In this document: positions 31,958-43,800 of the stretch, piece by piece
Position numbering within the stretch: position 1 is the first letter of the stretch
How the letters are laid out: the number at the start of each line of letters is the position of its first letter
Source: Caballeronia insecticola
GTDB taxonomy: Bacteria > Pseudomonadota > Gammaproteobacteria > Burkholderiales > Burkholderiaceae
Direction: 5' to 3'
NCBI RefSeq assembly: GCF_000402035.1
Contig: NC_021289.1
Location: 186,001 to 250,000 of the forward strand
DNA: 64,000 nt
The notes under the pieces: model-generated
Databases searched by the model: none
The model's input: the letters and a program-made list of their open reading frames with translations, nothing else
Told to the model about the DNA's origin: nothing
Program-made: the position numbers and the translations under genes

Positions 31958-34053
31958 CGACGCTCGCTTCCACGAAGACTTCGACGCAACGCGGCGCGGC
32001 GCCGGACCGCGTCGGTGTGACGGCGGCCGCGCTGATCGCGTTGATCGTCGCGCTTGCTGCGCTGCGCCTGGGCCCCGATGTGCGTGCGTGGCTCGACGCG
32101 CCCGCCAACAGCGACGCCGCGCAGCTCGCACATCTCTTCCTCTTCGATCTGAACGCGCCGCGCGTGGCGGCGGCGCTGGTCGCGGGCGGATGTCTCGCGG
32201 TGGCCGGCGCGCTGTTCCAGGCGCTCACGCGCAATCCGCTTGCCGCGCCCGATCTGCTCGGCATCACCGGCGGCGCGCAACTCGGATTGCTGGCCGCGAT
32301 GATCGCGCCGCAGATCGTCGGCGCGGCGTCGGTGCCGTTGCTGTTCGTCTGCGGACTCGCGGCGGCGGGCTGCGTCGCGGCGGCGGCGGGCGGCTGGCGC
32401 GCGACGCCGCTGCGGCTCGTGCTCGCGGGCAGCGTCTGCATGCTGCTGTTCTCCGCGCTCTCGACGCTCCTGCTCGCGTTCTTCGAGCAAACGGTCGTCG
32501 GCGCTTCGCTGTGGGCGAGCGGCAGTCTGTATCAGCCGGGCGCGTCCGGGCTAACGTCGGCGCTCGCGTGGCTCGTGCTGCCGCTCGCCGCGTTGCCGTT
32601 CGTGATGCGTCCGCTCGATCCGCTCGCACTCGGCGACGATGCCGCCGCCGCTGCCGGCGTCCCTGTCGATGCAACGCGCCTGCTCGCGATGACCGTCGCG
32701 GTCGGCTTTGCGAGCGTTGCGGTGGCGATCGCCGGGCCGCTCTCGTATGTCGGATTGATCGCGCCGAATCTGCTGCGGCAGGTGCGCGGCGCGAAGTCGT
32801 CGAAACTGGGCGCGCTCGTGCCGCTGTCGGCGCTTGCGGGCGGCGCGCTTGTGCTCGCCACCGACAGCGCCGTGCTCGCGCTCGGCCTCGATTCGACGCT
32901 CTCGACCGGCGTCGCGATCGCGTTCGTCGGCACGCCGCTGATGCTCGCGATGATCCGCAACGGCGCGGCGTGGACGGGCGCGCTGCATGCGGGCCAGGCG
33001 CGCGAGACGGCCCGGCGCGGCACGCGTGCGGCGCGCGCGGTGCGTGCGTTTTCGGCGCTGCCGTGGCCGGTGCTCGCGGCTGTGCTCGTGGCGATCGGCT
33101 GCGCGGTGCTCGCGACAGGCGCGTCCATCGGTCCGACGATGCTCGGCCCCACGCGCTGGATCGATGCGCTCACGCATCGCGACGACATCGCCCGCATGCT
33201 GCTCGACCTGCGCGCGCCGCGTCTGCTTTGCGCGTTGCTTGCGGGCGCGCTGCTCGCGGCGAGCGGCGTGCTGATGCAGAGCATCGTGCGCAATCCGCTT
33301 GCGGGTCCCGAAGTGCTCGGCGTGACGCAAGGCGCGGGTCTCGCGACGCTCGCCGCGCTGATGATCTGGCCGCTCGCGGGGCACGTCTTTCTGTCGGGCG
33401 CGGCGTTGCTCGGCGGCGGCGTGACGCTCGTCATCACGCTGTTGTTCAACCGGCGGCATCGGTATGCGCCGCTGGCGGTGGCGTTGACCGGCATCGTCAT
33501 CGGCACATTGTGGACGACGCTCGCGCAATGGCTCATCACGCAGCAGAGCGTGCAGCCGGCGCGTTTCGTCGTGTGGCTCGTCGGCGGCACGTATGGGCGA
33601 AGCTGGGGCGAAGTCGCAATGCTCGTGCCGTGGTGCGTGCTCGCGCTGCCGGTGCTGGCGCTCGTGGCAAAGCCGCTCGATCTGCTCGCGCTCGGCGACG
33701 AACAGGCGTCCGCGCTCGGGCTTCCGATTGCCGTGCTGCGTCCGCTCGTGCTGACGATTGCGACGCTCGCCGCGTGCGCGGCCGTGGCGGCGGTGGGACC
33801 GGTCGGTTTCATCGGCTTGATGGCGCCGCATCTCGCGACGATGCTCGGCGCGCGCACGCATGGCACGCGGCTCTGGCTCGCAGCGTTGCTGGGCGCGCTC
33901 GTGCTCGCGGCGGCGGATCTCGCGGCACGCACGCTGCTCGCGCCGCGCGAGATTCCGGCGGGCGTGCTGACCGCGTTGATCGGCGCGCCTTACATGCTGT
34001 CGCTGCTCGTGATCGAGACGCGGCGCGACCGTGGCCGAGGCCGCGCGCGATGA
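31954..34053 (+). CDS. orbD: Ferric-siderophore ABC importer permease, fused FhuB-type (two FecCD domains)
   Basis: The 699-residue membrane protein contains two FecCD/BtuC-like permease halves: residues about 20-340 (FDLNAPRVAAALVAGGCLAVAG, GPLSYVGLIAPNLLR) and about 360-699 (LDLRAPRLLCALLAGALLAA, GPVGFIGLMAPHLA). This tandem arrangement is that of FhuB. It forms the inner-membrane channel for the ferric siderophore with the ATPase upstream. The ATG at 31954 is coupled to the small ORF and the stop overlaps the FhuF-like gene. A longer in-frame reading from 31789 overlaps the ATPase and lacks membrane character. Confidence 0.92.
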   Translation: MTTLASTKTSTQRGAAPDRVGVTAAALIALIVALAALRLGPDVRAWLDAPANSDAAQLAHLFLFDLNAPRVAAALVAGGCLAVAGALFQALTRNPLAAPDLLGITGGAQLGLLAAMIAPQIVGAASVPLLFVCGLAAAGCVAAAAGGWRATPLRLVLAGSVCMLLFSALSTLLLAFFEQTVVGASLWASGSLYQPGASGLTSALAWLVLPLAALPFVMRPLDPLALGDDAAAAAGVPVDATRLLAMTVAVGFASVAVAIAGPLSYVGLIAPNLLRQVRGAKSSKLGALVPLSALAGGALVLATDSAVLALGLDSTLSTGVAIAFVGTPLMLAMIRNGAAWTGALHAGQARETARRGTRAARAVRAFSALPWPVLAAVLVAIGCAVLATGASIGPTMLGPTRWIDALTHRDDIARMLLDLRAPRLLCALLAGALLAASGVLMQSIVRNPLAGPEVLGVTQGAGLATLAALMIWPLAGHVFLSGAALLGGGVTLVITLLFNRRHRYAPLAVALTGIVIGTLWTTLAQWLITQQSVQPARFVVWLVGGTYGRSWGEVAMLVPWCVLALPVLALVAKPLDLLALGDEQASALGLPIAVLRPLVLTIATLAACAAVAAVGPVGFIGLMAPHLATMLGARTHGTRLWLAALLGALVLAAADLAARTLLAPREIPAGVLTALIGAPYMLSLLVIETRRDRGRGRAR

Positions 34054-34829
34054 AGCCCGAAGCGCGCAGCTTCGCCGCCTTCGCGCCGCCCGCTCTTGCG
34101 CCGTATTTGCAGCATGTGTGGCTCGGCGAGCCCGCGCACGCACCCGGCGACAACGCCATGCGCATTCCGCTCAGCGCGCTTCCCGACCATCGCGCCGCAT
34201 TGCTCGATGCAATGACTGCGCTGTATGGCGGCGACGCCGCGCATCATGCACGCGCGCTGTTGTCGCAATGGAGCAAGTACTACTTCGGGCTGGCCGCGCC
34301 CGCGGGCGTCGCGGCGGCGCGGCTGCTCGGACGGCCGCTCGACATGTCGCCCGAACGCACGCATCTCGTGCTTATGAACGGCATGCCTGCCGAACTCCAT
34401 TTCGATGCCGATGCATTGCAGCCCGCCGACGCCGATCCGGCGCGGCGCTATGCGGGACTCATCGCGCATCTGGACAGCGTGATCGCCATGCTGTCAGGCA
34501 TGACGAAGATCGCGCCGCGCGTGCTGTGGAGCAACGCGGGCAATCTGCTCGACTATCTGCTCGCGAACTGCCCTTTGCAGTGCCCGACGATGTCGAACGA
34601 TGCCGACATCGACGCTGCCTGGCTCTTTCGCGCATCCGATGCGAACCCGCTGCGCACGCCGCTGCGCGATGCAACGCCGCGTTCGCCCCTTCTGCCCAAC
34701 CCGTTTCGCGCGCGCCGCGTGTGCTGCGTGCGCTATGAGATTCCCGGAGAGACGCAACTGTGCGCAAGCTGCCCGCTGCTGTTGACGATGCGCGACGAAG
34801 AACTCGCGTTGCAGGACGCCATCCGCTGA
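34050..34829 (+). CDS. orbF: FhuF-type siderophore-iron reductase
   Basis: The 259-residue protein is of the FhuF ferric-siderophore reductase type. Its C-terminal [2Fe-2S] motif reads [17 protein letters not shown], the C-C-x10-C-x2-C pattern of FhuF. It probably removes iron from the siderophore in the cytoplasm by reduction. The ATG overlaps the permease stop (ATGA). Its last 23 codons, encoding part of the Fe-S motif, lie inside the longest reading of the next gene. Confidence 0.9.
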   Translation: MKPEARSFAAFAPPALAPYLQHVWLGEPAHAPGDNAMRIPLSALPDHRAALLDAMTALYGGDAAHHARALLSQWSKYYFGLAAPAGVAAARLLGRPLDMSPERTHLVLMNGMPAELHFDADALQPADADPARRYAGLIAHLDSVIAMLSGMTKIAPRVLWSNAGNLLDYLLANCPLQCPTMSNDADIDAAWLFRASDANPLRTPLRDATPRSPLLPNPFRARRVCCVRYEIPGETQLCASCPLLLTMRDEELALQDAIR

Positions 34830-35806
34830 AGCGTGCGGTTTCGCTTGCGGCATGCGCATGCATTGCATGGGCGGCCCGCGACGCGTTCGCGAACGATAAC
34901 CATGCATGCGCGCCGCTCGCGGGCAATCCCACCGTCTCGCAGTTCAGCAAGTCGATGCCCGCGCGGCCGCAACGCATCGTCGTGCTCGAATTCATGTTCG
35001 CGGAAGATGTCGCGGCGCTGGACATGACGCCCGTCGGCGTGGTCGACCCTGACTATTACGATGCCTGGATCGGCTACGACAGCGCGCGTTTCAAGGGCGT
35101 GCCGACGGTCGGCACGCGTCAGGAGCCGAGCCTGGAGGCGATTGCATCGACGAAGCCGGATCTGATTATCGGCGTGGGATATCGTCATGCGCCGATCTTT
35201 GCCGCGCTCGATCGCATTGCGCCGACCGTGCTGTTTCAGTTCAGTCCCGATGTCGAGAACGGCAACGGCGACGGCGCACGCACGCAGCTCGAATGGACGC
35301 GCAGCATCTTTCACACGATCGCGTGCATGACGGGGCGTGAGCAACAAGCGCGCGAAGTCGATGCGAAACTCGATGCCGGCCTCGCGCACGATGCCGCACG
35401 TCTCAAGGCGGCGGGTGTGTCGGGCACGCGCTTCGCGCTGTTGCAGGAACTCGGCTTGCCCGACCGATACTGGGCTTATACGGGCAACAGCACGGCGGCG
35501 GGCGTGGCGCGCGCGTTGGGCGTGCAGCTTCGGCCCGAAAAGCCGACGCGCGAAGGCACCGTGTATGTGACCTCGGCGGATTTCCTGAAGCAGCCGGATG
35601 TGGCGGTGTTGTTCGTGACGGCTTCGGGTGCGGATGCGCCCGTCGATACGAAACTCGATTCGCCCGTGTGGCGCTTCGTGCCCGCGAAGAAGGAAGGGCG
35701 CGTGACGCTCGTCGAACCGAATATCTGGGGATTCGGCGGGCCGATGTCGGCATTGAAGCTCGGCGACATGATCACCGAGAAGTTGCTGGCGTTGCCGAGG
35801 AAATGA
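34760..35806 (+). CDS. orbB: Ferric-siderophore periplasmic binding protein (start uncertain)
   Basis: This is a FecB/FhuD-type periplasmic binding protein, with [20 protein letters not shown] and [18 protein letters not shown] typical of the family. Two starts are credible. The GTG at 34760 has GGAGAG eight bases upstream but adds an unusual Arg-rich leader and overlaps FhuF by 70 bp. A CTG at 34826 overlaps the FhuF stop as CTGA, like the other junctions of this operon, and would give (M)[15 protein letters not shown] followed by cleavage near AFA-ND, a textbook signal peptide of 326 residues in all. I give the longer extent but think the CTG start is at least as likely. Confidence 0.88.
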   Translation: MRKLPAAVDDARRRTRVAGRHPLKRAVSLAACACIAWAARDAFANDNHACAPLAGNPTVSQFSKSMPARPQRIVVLEFMFAEDVAALDMTPVGVVDPDYYDAWIGYDSARFKGVPTVGTRQEPSLEAIASTKPDLIIGVGYRHAPIFAALDRIAPTVLFQFSPDVENGNGDGARTQLEWTRSIFHTIACMTGREQQAREVDAKLDAGLAHDAARLKAAGVSGTRFALLQELGLPDRYWAYTGNSTAAGVARALGVQLRPEKPTREGTVYVTSADFLKQPDVAVLFVTASGADAPVDTKLDSPVWRFVPAKKEGRVTLVEPNIWGFGGPMSALKLGDMITEKLLALPRK

Positions 35807-35809
35807 GAG

Positions 35810-35843
35810 CGGGGCGCGGCATCTGCTTGTTTGCCGTGCCCCG
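35810..35843. terminator. Hairpin between convergent importer and exporter genes
   Basis: CGGGGCGCGGC (35810-35820) pairs with GCCGTGCCCCG (35833-35843), eleven pairs with one G-U wobble and a 12-base loop. It lies between two convergent stops. There is no long T run, so it may be a weak bidirectional terminator. Confidence 0.55.
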
Positions 35844-35851
35844 TTCTGCGC

Positions 35852-37603
35852 TTAACCCATTGTTCCGTTGGCCTGTGCTTGCGCGATCGTTGCAGCCCTC
35901 ACGCCGCCTCCGCGCGTCTCGTTCACCACCATCCCGTTCTCCAGCTTGAGCACGCGATCCGCAATGGAGAAGTAACGATCATCGTGCGTGACGACGATCA
36001 CCGTCTTGCCGCGCGCACGCAACTCCGGCAGCAATTGCTCGTAAAACACGGCCTTGAATGCCGGGTCCTGATCGGCGGCCCATTCGTCGAAGAGATAGAG
36101 CGGCCGGTCCTCCAGATACGCGACAACAAGCGCAAGCCGCTTGCGTTGACCGGTGGAAAGCTCGCGCGTCGAGAACGCGCCGTCGATCACTTTCACCTTG
36201 TGATCGAGCGCGAGTCTCGCGACGAGCGCATTGGCCCGCGCGTCCGCGGCTGCGCGCGATGCATCGTTCGGATCGATGATACCGAGCAGCCCGTCGAACA
36301 GATGGAAGTCGTTGAACACCGCCGTGAATCGCTCGCGATATGCCGCGCGTTCGCTCGCCGTCACCGGCTTGCCATCGACTTCGATTACGCCCGTCTCCGG
36401 TTCGTAAAGCCCTGTCAGCACTTTGGCGAGCGTGGTCTTGCCGCTGCCGTTGCCGCCGACGATAAACACCAGCTCGCCCGGCGCGAAGCTCAGATCGACG
36501 GGACCGATGCGGAACATGCGTTCATCGCGTTCATGGAAGTACGAATGCGTGACGCCGCGCATCGTGAGCGTTTCGAAGCTCGCATCGTGCGTCGATGATA
36601 TCGGCGTGGCCTGCACACGCAAACTGCCGAATTCAGCCATCACCTTTTCGATGCGCCCGAGCGACACACGCGCCGCATTCAAGGTCGGAATGTTGTTGAG
36701 CAGACCATCGAGCGGCACGAGCATGAAGAGAAACACGACGACATAGCCCGCGGTCGCGCCCGTATCCGCGCGCACGCCGAGCGACGGCCAGAACGCCGCC
36801 GCGCCGAGAAAGCCGTAGAACAGGAAGATGATCCAGCCCACGCCGACCGCATACGCACTGAACGCGCGCCGCCGATGATCGCGCACTTCGCCGATCGCAG
36901 CGCCCAGTTGCCCATCGACGAATTGCTGTGAGCGCACGCGATGCAGCTTCAGTTCCTTCGCGCCCGCGAACAGCGCGCCGAGATAGCCGAACAGCTTGTC
37001 CTGCGATTGCCCCGCGGCTTCGAGCGAGGCGATCGCGCGACGGTCGCCCAGGTGATAGCCAAGCGATCCCGTGATGATGGCCGCGAGCGCGAGCACGCAC
37101 ACCGGCCACGACAGCCACGCGAGATAGCCGAGACAGCCGAACACGATCGAGCCGTGCATCACGATGTTGGGCAACGCGAAGAAGAGCATCGATACGTTGG
37201 TGGCGTCGTCGGTGAGCACGGATTGCACGGGCGCGGCGCCGATGCGCTCGACATCGCGCAACTCGGCCGCCGCCACGCGCCGCGCGACATGTTCGCGCAA
37301 TTGCGCCATGGTGTCCTGCGAAAGCCGCGCGAACAGCACGCCCGACACGACGCGCGTAATCAACGCGACGACCGCGCACAACGCGAAGCGCCACGCGAGC
37401 GCGCTATCGGCGGAAGCGGTCGACGATAAAGCGCGATTGAGCGTGGCGACCAGCATCACGCTCGCGATGCCGTTCAACACGCATGCGACCAGCGCGACGG
37501 AGAACGCGCCGCGCGAGCGCTTCAGGAGCGCGAGGATCAGGCGCGTCGCGGGCTTTTGCCCGGATGCGGGCGAAGTATCGAAAGGCTCGTGGATAGCGGT
37601 CAT
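35852..37603 (-). CDS. orbE: Siderophore exporter, PvdE/SyrD-type ABC transporter
   Basis: This 583-residue protein fuses a six-helix membrane domain (about 20-310) with an ABC ATPase domain: Walker A FIVGGNGSGKTTLAKVL, signature ELSTGQRKRLALVVAYL, and Walker B with PLYLFDEWAADQDP. It belongs to the cyclic-peptide exporter group with PvdE. It probably moves the newly made siderophore, or its precursor, across the inner membrane. The ATG at 37603 lies after the OrbS-type promoter at 37661-37685; longer in-frame starts would place part of the gene before the transcript. It points away from the NRPS genes. Confidence 0.9.
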   Translation of the reverse strand: MTAIHEPFDTSPASGQKPATRLILALLKRSRGAFSVALVACVLNGIASVMLVATLNRALSSTASADSALAWRFALCAVVALITRVVSGVLFARLSQDTMAQLREHVARRVAAAELRDVERIGAAPVQSVLTDDATNVSMLFFALPNIVMHGSIVFGCLGYLAWLSWPVCVLALAAIITGSLGYHLGDRRAIASLEAAGQSQDKLFGYLGALFAGAKELKLHRVRSQQFVDGQLGAAIGEVRDHRRRAFSAYAVGVGWIIFLFYGFLGAAAFWPSLGVRADTGATAGYVVVFLFMLVPLDGLLNNIPTLNAARVSLGRIEKVMAEFGSLRVQATPISSTHDASFETLTMRGVTHSYFHERDERMFRIGPVDLSFAPGELVFIVGGNGSGKTTLAKVLTGLYEPETGVIEVDGKPVTASERAAYRERFTAVFNDFHLFDGLLGIIDPNDASRAAADARANALVARLALDHKVKVIDGAFSTRELSTGQRKRLALVVAYLEDRPLYLFDEWAADQDPAFKAVFYEQLLPELRARGKTVIVVTHDDRYFSIADRVLKLENGMVVNETRGGGVRAATIAQAQANGTMG

Positions 37604-37660
37604 TGGGTCATAAGGTGGCACTTGGATGAATGAGCGGCGCGCGATGCGCCTCTCCATAGA

Positions 37661-37685
37661 GACGTTTCGGCGCGTCGAATCTTTA
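37661..37685 (-). promoter_or_regulatory. OrbS-type promoter before the siderophore exporter gene
   Basis: On the minus strand TAAAGA (37680-37685) is followed after 15 bases by CGTC (37661-37664), the same spacing as the other two sites. The -35 has one G for A against the other two. It lies 58 bases before the exporter ATG and faces away from the NRPS promoter. Confidence 0.7.
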
Positions 37686-37754
37686 GCGCCATTCATCGCA
37701 CGTGCGTTCGAACGTTGCTGGCAGGCGCTCTCGCAAGCACGCCAAAAAAACCGG

Positions 37755-37779
37755 TAAAAATTCTTTTGCGCGATTCGTC
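37755..37779 (+). promoter_or_regulatory. OrbS-type promoter before the NRPS operon
   Basis: GGTAAAAA (-35 core 37755-37760) is followed after 15 bases by CGTC (37776-37779). It matches the site at 29658-29682 in the extended GGTAAAAA and in the exact spacing. It would drive the two NRPS genes and the genes behind them. Confidence 0.77.
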
Positions 37780-37859
37780 ATCCCGAGTGAAGCCGCTTTT
37801 CCGGTGGCGCCCCGTTCATGCCGCAGCTTTTACTGACGCGGCCAGAACCGAAGGACTTA

Positions 37860-40800
37860 ATGCCGATGACGAGTTTCCCGACCGCGCTGCATCTCCGTAT
37901 TCAGGCGCTTGCACGCCTTCAACCCGACGCGGGTGCGCTTGCCTTTGCGCATCACGATGCGCATCTTTCGCGCGGCGCACTCGATGCGCGTGCCGCACGT
38001 CTCGCGGCGCGTTTGCGCGCGTCCGGCGTCGGCGCCGAAGTGCGTGTTGGCGTGTGTGTCGAGCGTTCGTGCGAGTTGTTCGTCGCGCTGCTTGCCGTGC
38101 TGAAGGCAGGCGGCGTGTTCGTGCCGCTCGATCCGCATCATCCGGCCGCGCGGCTCGACTGGATCGCGAAGGATGCGGGGCTTGCGCATGGCATCGTCGA
38201 TCAAAGCGCCGATGCACGGATGCGCGCGCGCTTTGCGCATTGCTTCAACGTGCATGACGATCATGCAGACACGCCCGCGTTCGAAGACGATGCGCCCGTT
38301 CATCCGCGCTCGGCCGCGTACATGATCTACACGTCGGGCTCGACGGGTACGCCCAAGGCCGTCGTTGTCGAGCATGGACCGCTTGCTGCGCATTGCGATG
38401 CACTCGTGGCGGCGCTCGGCATCGGCGAGGGCGATAGTCTGCTGCATTTCGCGTCGGTCAATTTCGATGCCGCGCACGAATGCTGGCTTGCGCCGCTCGC
38501 GGTCGGCGCGCGCGTGGTCATCACGCCGCCGCCGCCGTTCGCGCCCGATGCGGCGCACGCGCTGATCGAGCGTGAAGGCGTGAACGTGGCGGCGTTTCCG
38601 CCGGCTTATCTACGCGAGTTCGCGGCATTGGCCGAGCGCGTCGGCGTGCCTCCATCGTTGCGCGTGCTCGCGTTCGGTGGCGAAGCGTTGTCACGCGAAG
38701 CATTCGCGCACGTGCGGCGCGTGTTTGCCGCGCAACGGCTGATCAACGGCTATGGTCCGACCGAAGCCGTGATCTCGCCGATGTTGTGGCCGGTCGAGCC
38801 GCACGTCACGCCCGATCTGAGCGATGCCGATGCGTACGCGTCGCTGCCCATCGGACGCGTGATCGGCCCGCGTGTCGCGCGCATCGAAGACGACGAGTTG
38901 CTGCTCGGCGGCGCGTGTATCGCGCGCGGTTATCACGGACGTGCGGCGCTCACGGCCGAACGCTTCACGCCGGATGCTGCGGGCGCGCCGGGCGCGCGCA
39001 TCTATCGCACGGGCGATCTCGCGCGCGAACGAGCCGATGGCGCATTCGACTATCTCGGCCGCATCGACGATCAAGTGCAGATTCGTGGCGTGCGCGTCGA
39101 GCCTGCGGAAGTTGCCGCGTGCCTGCGTGCGCATGCATCGGTGCGCGATGCGGCCGTGATCGCGGAAACGACGAACGGCCGCACGCAACTAACTGCCTGT
39201 CTCGTGTTCCACCGCGAAGATGTCGATGCGCCCGCGTTGAAGCAATTCCTCGCCGAACGCTTGCCTGCAGCGTGGCAGCCGCATCGTTACGTGAAGTTCG
39301 AGCGTTTGCCTTATACGTTGAACGGCAAGCTCGATCGCAATGCGCTCAAGGCGCAGATCGCGTCCGCTCACGCATTGCGCGGTGCGGACTTCATCGCGCC
39401 CGCGACCGATACCGAGCGCCGCCTCGCGCAAACATGGCAGCGCATTCTGAATGACGACGCGCCGCTTGGTCGCACCGATCGCTTCTTCGATCTGGGCGGC
39501 GATTCGCTCGCGGCGATGCAACTGCAAGCGGCTATTCGTATCGAATGGCGCGTGAACCTGCGTCTCGATGCGCTGTTCGACGATCCGTCGCTCGAAGCAC
39601 TGGCCGCGTTGATCGATCGCAGCGAATGCGAGGCAAGCGGCACGTCCATCCTGAAGCGCGTCGCGTCGACGAACGCGGCCTTCATCGATCGCGCTGCTTC
39701 GTTCGCGCAGCAGCGTTTCTGGGTGCTCGCGCAGACACGCGATGCGAGTGCGGCATATCACATCGCGGGTCATTGGGACATTCGCGGCTCGCTCGATACA
39801 CACGCATTGCAACGCGCACTCGATAGCGTGATCGAGCGTCACGAAGCGTGGCGCACGACGCTCGTCGAGAACGATGATGGCATCGTCATGCAGCGCATTC
39901 ACGCGTCCTTGCCGGTGACGATCGAACGTGTGAGCGCGGATGCATCGAACGATATCGACGCACGTGCACGACGTCATGCAAGCGAAGCATTCGATCTGTC
40001 GAACGGGCCGCTTTTGCGCGCGACGCTCGTCACTTTCGGCGACGAATCGCATCGTCTGATGTTGACGGCGCATCACGCAATCTCGGATGGCTATAGCTCG
40101 CGAATCGTCTTCGATGAACTCGCGCACGCGTATTCCGCGCATGTGGAAGGGCGCGCGCTGCAACTGTCCGCATTGCCGATTCAATATGCGGATTACGCGC
40201 AATGGCAACGCGAACTCGTCGCGGGCGAGGAGGGCGAACGTCAGCTCGCCTATTGGCGCGAAGCGCTTCGCGATGCGCCGGAACCGCTCGCGCTTCCCTT
40301 CGATCGCGCGCGTCCCGCCGAACGCGATCATCGCGGCGGACGTGTTGCGTTGCGCTTGTCCGTCGAGACTTCGGAAGCGTTGCGCGAACTCGCGCGCAAC
40401 GTGCATGCGTCGCCGTTCGTCGTGCTGCTCGCTGCGTTCGATGCGTGGCTCTACCGGCTTAGCGGAGCAAACGATGTCGTCGTTGCGGTGCCGGTCGCGC
40501 ATCGGCAACGTGCCGAGACGGCATCGCTCATCGGCCTGTTACTGAACACGCTTGCATTGCGTGCGCGCGTCGATGCGCATCAGACGTTTTCTCAGTTGCT
40601 CGATGCAGTGCGCACGCACGCGCTCGCTGCATTCGCGCATCAGGACGTGCCCTTCGATCGCGTGCTCGATGCTGTCAAACCGCCTGTTGCGCGCGGCGAC
40701 GAATGGTTGCGGGTGAAGTTTGCGCAGCAGTTCGATACGCAATTGCACGCGCATTTGCCGGGCGCACACGCAGTGGCGACGCCGGGTCCCGATCTCGCCG

Positions 40801-43800
40801 CACGCTTCGACTACGCGCTCGATTTCACCGACGATGCGCGCGGCATCGAACTGGTCGCGGCGCATGCGCTCGATTGCATCGACCGCGCGACGGCGCAAGC
40901 ATGGCTCAATAGTTTCGCGACACTCGTGGACGAAGCAGTGCGCCATCCGTCGCGTGCGATTACTGCGCTCGATTGCGCAACTCGACATGACCGGCAGCGA
41001 GGCCGCGCGCTGACATTCGCGTCTCACGATGTGCTCGCGCTGATCGCGCAACATGCGAGCGCCACGCCGCATCGCATCGCGCTTGCGGACGCGCATACGC
41101 AAGTCACATTCGCCGAACTCGACGATGCATCGAATCGCATCGCACTTGCGCTGCGTCAGAAGGGCGCGGCGGCGGAGCGCGCGGTGGCCGTGTGCATCGA
41201 GCGTTCGGCGCGCTTCGTCGTTGCACTCATCGGCGCGATGAAGTCGGGCGCATACGCGGTGCCGCTCGATCCGGCGATGCCGCAAACACGCCTCGACGCG
41301 GCCATGCAAGCATGCGATGCATCGCTCGCACTCGTTGCAATGAGCGACGAACGCGCGCCGCAATCGCTCGGCAATGCGCGTGTGCTCGACGTCGATACGC
41401 TTGCGCAGGACGCATCGCTGGCCAACGCGGCGATGCAGCGCGCGCATATCGCGCCGGTGCAGACCGCATACGTCATCTTCACGTCCGGATCGACCGGTAC
41501 GCCGAAGGGCGTCGCGGTGCCGCATCGTGCGCTCGCGGACTACGTGCAAGGCATGCTCGATGAACTCGCGTTCGCGCCGGGCACATCTATGGCGATGGTC
41601 TCGACCGTCGCCGCCGACCTCGGTCACACGACGCTCTTCGGTGCCTTGTGCTCGGGCCGCACGCTGCATCTGTTGCCGGCTCAATGCGCATTCGATCCCG
41701 ACCGCTTCGCCGCCGAGATGCGCGCGCGCGAAGTGGGCGTGTTGAAGATCGTGCCGAGTCATCTGCATGCGTTGCTCGAAGCGCAGCATGGCGCAGATGT
41801 GTTGCCGTCGCATGCGCTCGTAACGGGCGGCGAAGTGTTGCCGTGGACGCTGGTCGATCGCGTGAAGGCGTTGAAGCCCGCGTGCCGCGTGATCAATCAC
41901 TACGGCCCGACCGAAGCGACCGTCGGTGCGCTCACATGCGAAGTGCCGGCATTGACGGACGACGCACGCGGCCCGCACGGCGCACCGCTCGGCCTGCCGC
42001 TGCCGAACGCCTGCGCCTACGTGTGCGATGCGTTCGGCGCGTGCGTGCCGGCCGGCGGCATCGGCGAACTGTATTTGGGCGGTCCGGGCGTCGCGCGCGG
42101 CTATCTCGAACGCGCGGCGGCCACGGCCGAACGCTTCGTGCCGCATCCGTTCGCGCGCGGCGAGCGACTTTATCGCACAGGCGATCGCGTGAAGCTGCTT
42201 GCCGATGGCCGTATCGCGTTCCTTGGACGTCTCGACGATCAGGTGAAGATTCGCGGCTATCGCGTCGAACCGGGCGAAGTGAGCGCGGCGTTGCGTGCGT
42301 TGGATGGCGTCGCACAAGCCGAGACGCTGCCGGTCGAACGCGACGGACGCGTGCAGCTCGCATCGTTCGTGACGGGTTCATGCAGTAACGATGCCGCGTT
42401 GCGCGAAGCACTCGCCGCGCGTCTTCCCGACTACATGGTGCCCGCGACGATCGTCGTGCTCGATGCGTTGCCGGTGACGCCCAACGGCAAAATCGATCGC
42501 GCCGCGCTGCGCGATCTCGCGATGAAGCCCATCGAACAGGCACACGTTGGCGATGCGCCGCGCGGTGAGAAGGAAGAAGCGATCGCGGCAGTGTGGAGCG
42601 AGGTGCTGAAAGCGCGGCACATCGGCCGCGACGACAACTTCTTCGAACTCGGCGGCGATTCGATTCTCGTTCTGCAAGTGATCGCGCGCCTGAAGAAGCG
42701 CGGACTGCGCGCGACGCCCAAGCAAGTATTCGACAACGCGACGGTCGCGCAACTCGCGCTCGTCGCGAAGACGCTCGATACGGCCGAAGCGAAAGCGCCT
42801 GCACCCGCTGCGGCCGGGCCAGCGGACACGCTCACGCCTGCGCAATTGCGCTTCTTCGAACTCGATATTCCGCATCGCGGCCACTGGAATCAGTCGATTG
42901 AATTCGACACCGATGCCACGTTCGACTTCGATGCCTTCGCGCGCGCCTTCGATGCGCTGCTTACGCATCATGAAATCTTCCGGCAACGCTTCGAGCAGAT
43001 TGGCGCGACGAATGCATGGCGCGTCGTAACGGCACCGAAGGCATACGATGCGCTTCCGCTCGCCGCGATCATGGCCAACGACGAAGCCGATGCAATCGCG
43101 CAATTCGACGCCATTCAACGCACGCTCGACATCTCGCGCGGCCCGCTTGCGTGCGCACTGGCGGCATCATTGCCGGACGGGCGCACGGAGCTGTATCTCG
43201 CGATTCATCATTTGATCGTCGATGGCGTGTCGTGGCGCATCCTGCTCGACGATCTCGCGAACGCATATCGCGCGGCGCAAGTTCGAGGCGTTGCAACACT
43301 GACGCGAACGGGCGCGACCGCATCGCAATGGGCCGCGCGTCTTGCGAAGGCCGCGCGTGATGCGCAGTCTCCGTTTGCTGATGAAGTTGCGTACTGGACT
43401 TCGACGGCATCATCGGGGACGGACTTGCGCCTCGATCATCCCGAAGCACACGCCACCAACGCCGATGCAGCGATCATCGAACAGACGCTGGATGCGGCGC
43501 TCACGCGCGCCGTGCTCGCCGATGCGAACATCGCGTATCGCACGCAGACAGTCGAGATGCTGATCGCGGCGCTGGCGTATGCCATCGGTGAGGCGTGCCG
43601 CATCGAACTCGAAGGACATGGACGCGAAGCACTCTTCGACGACATCGACGCGAGCCGCACGCTCGGCTGGCTGACGAGTCACTATCCGCTTTCGGTGCCC
43701 GTCGAGGCATCGCCCATTGCGACGCTCGCGGCAACGAAAGACGCGTTGCGCGCGCTGCCGAACAAGGGCCTGGGCTTCGGCGTGCTGCGTCATTTCGGCG

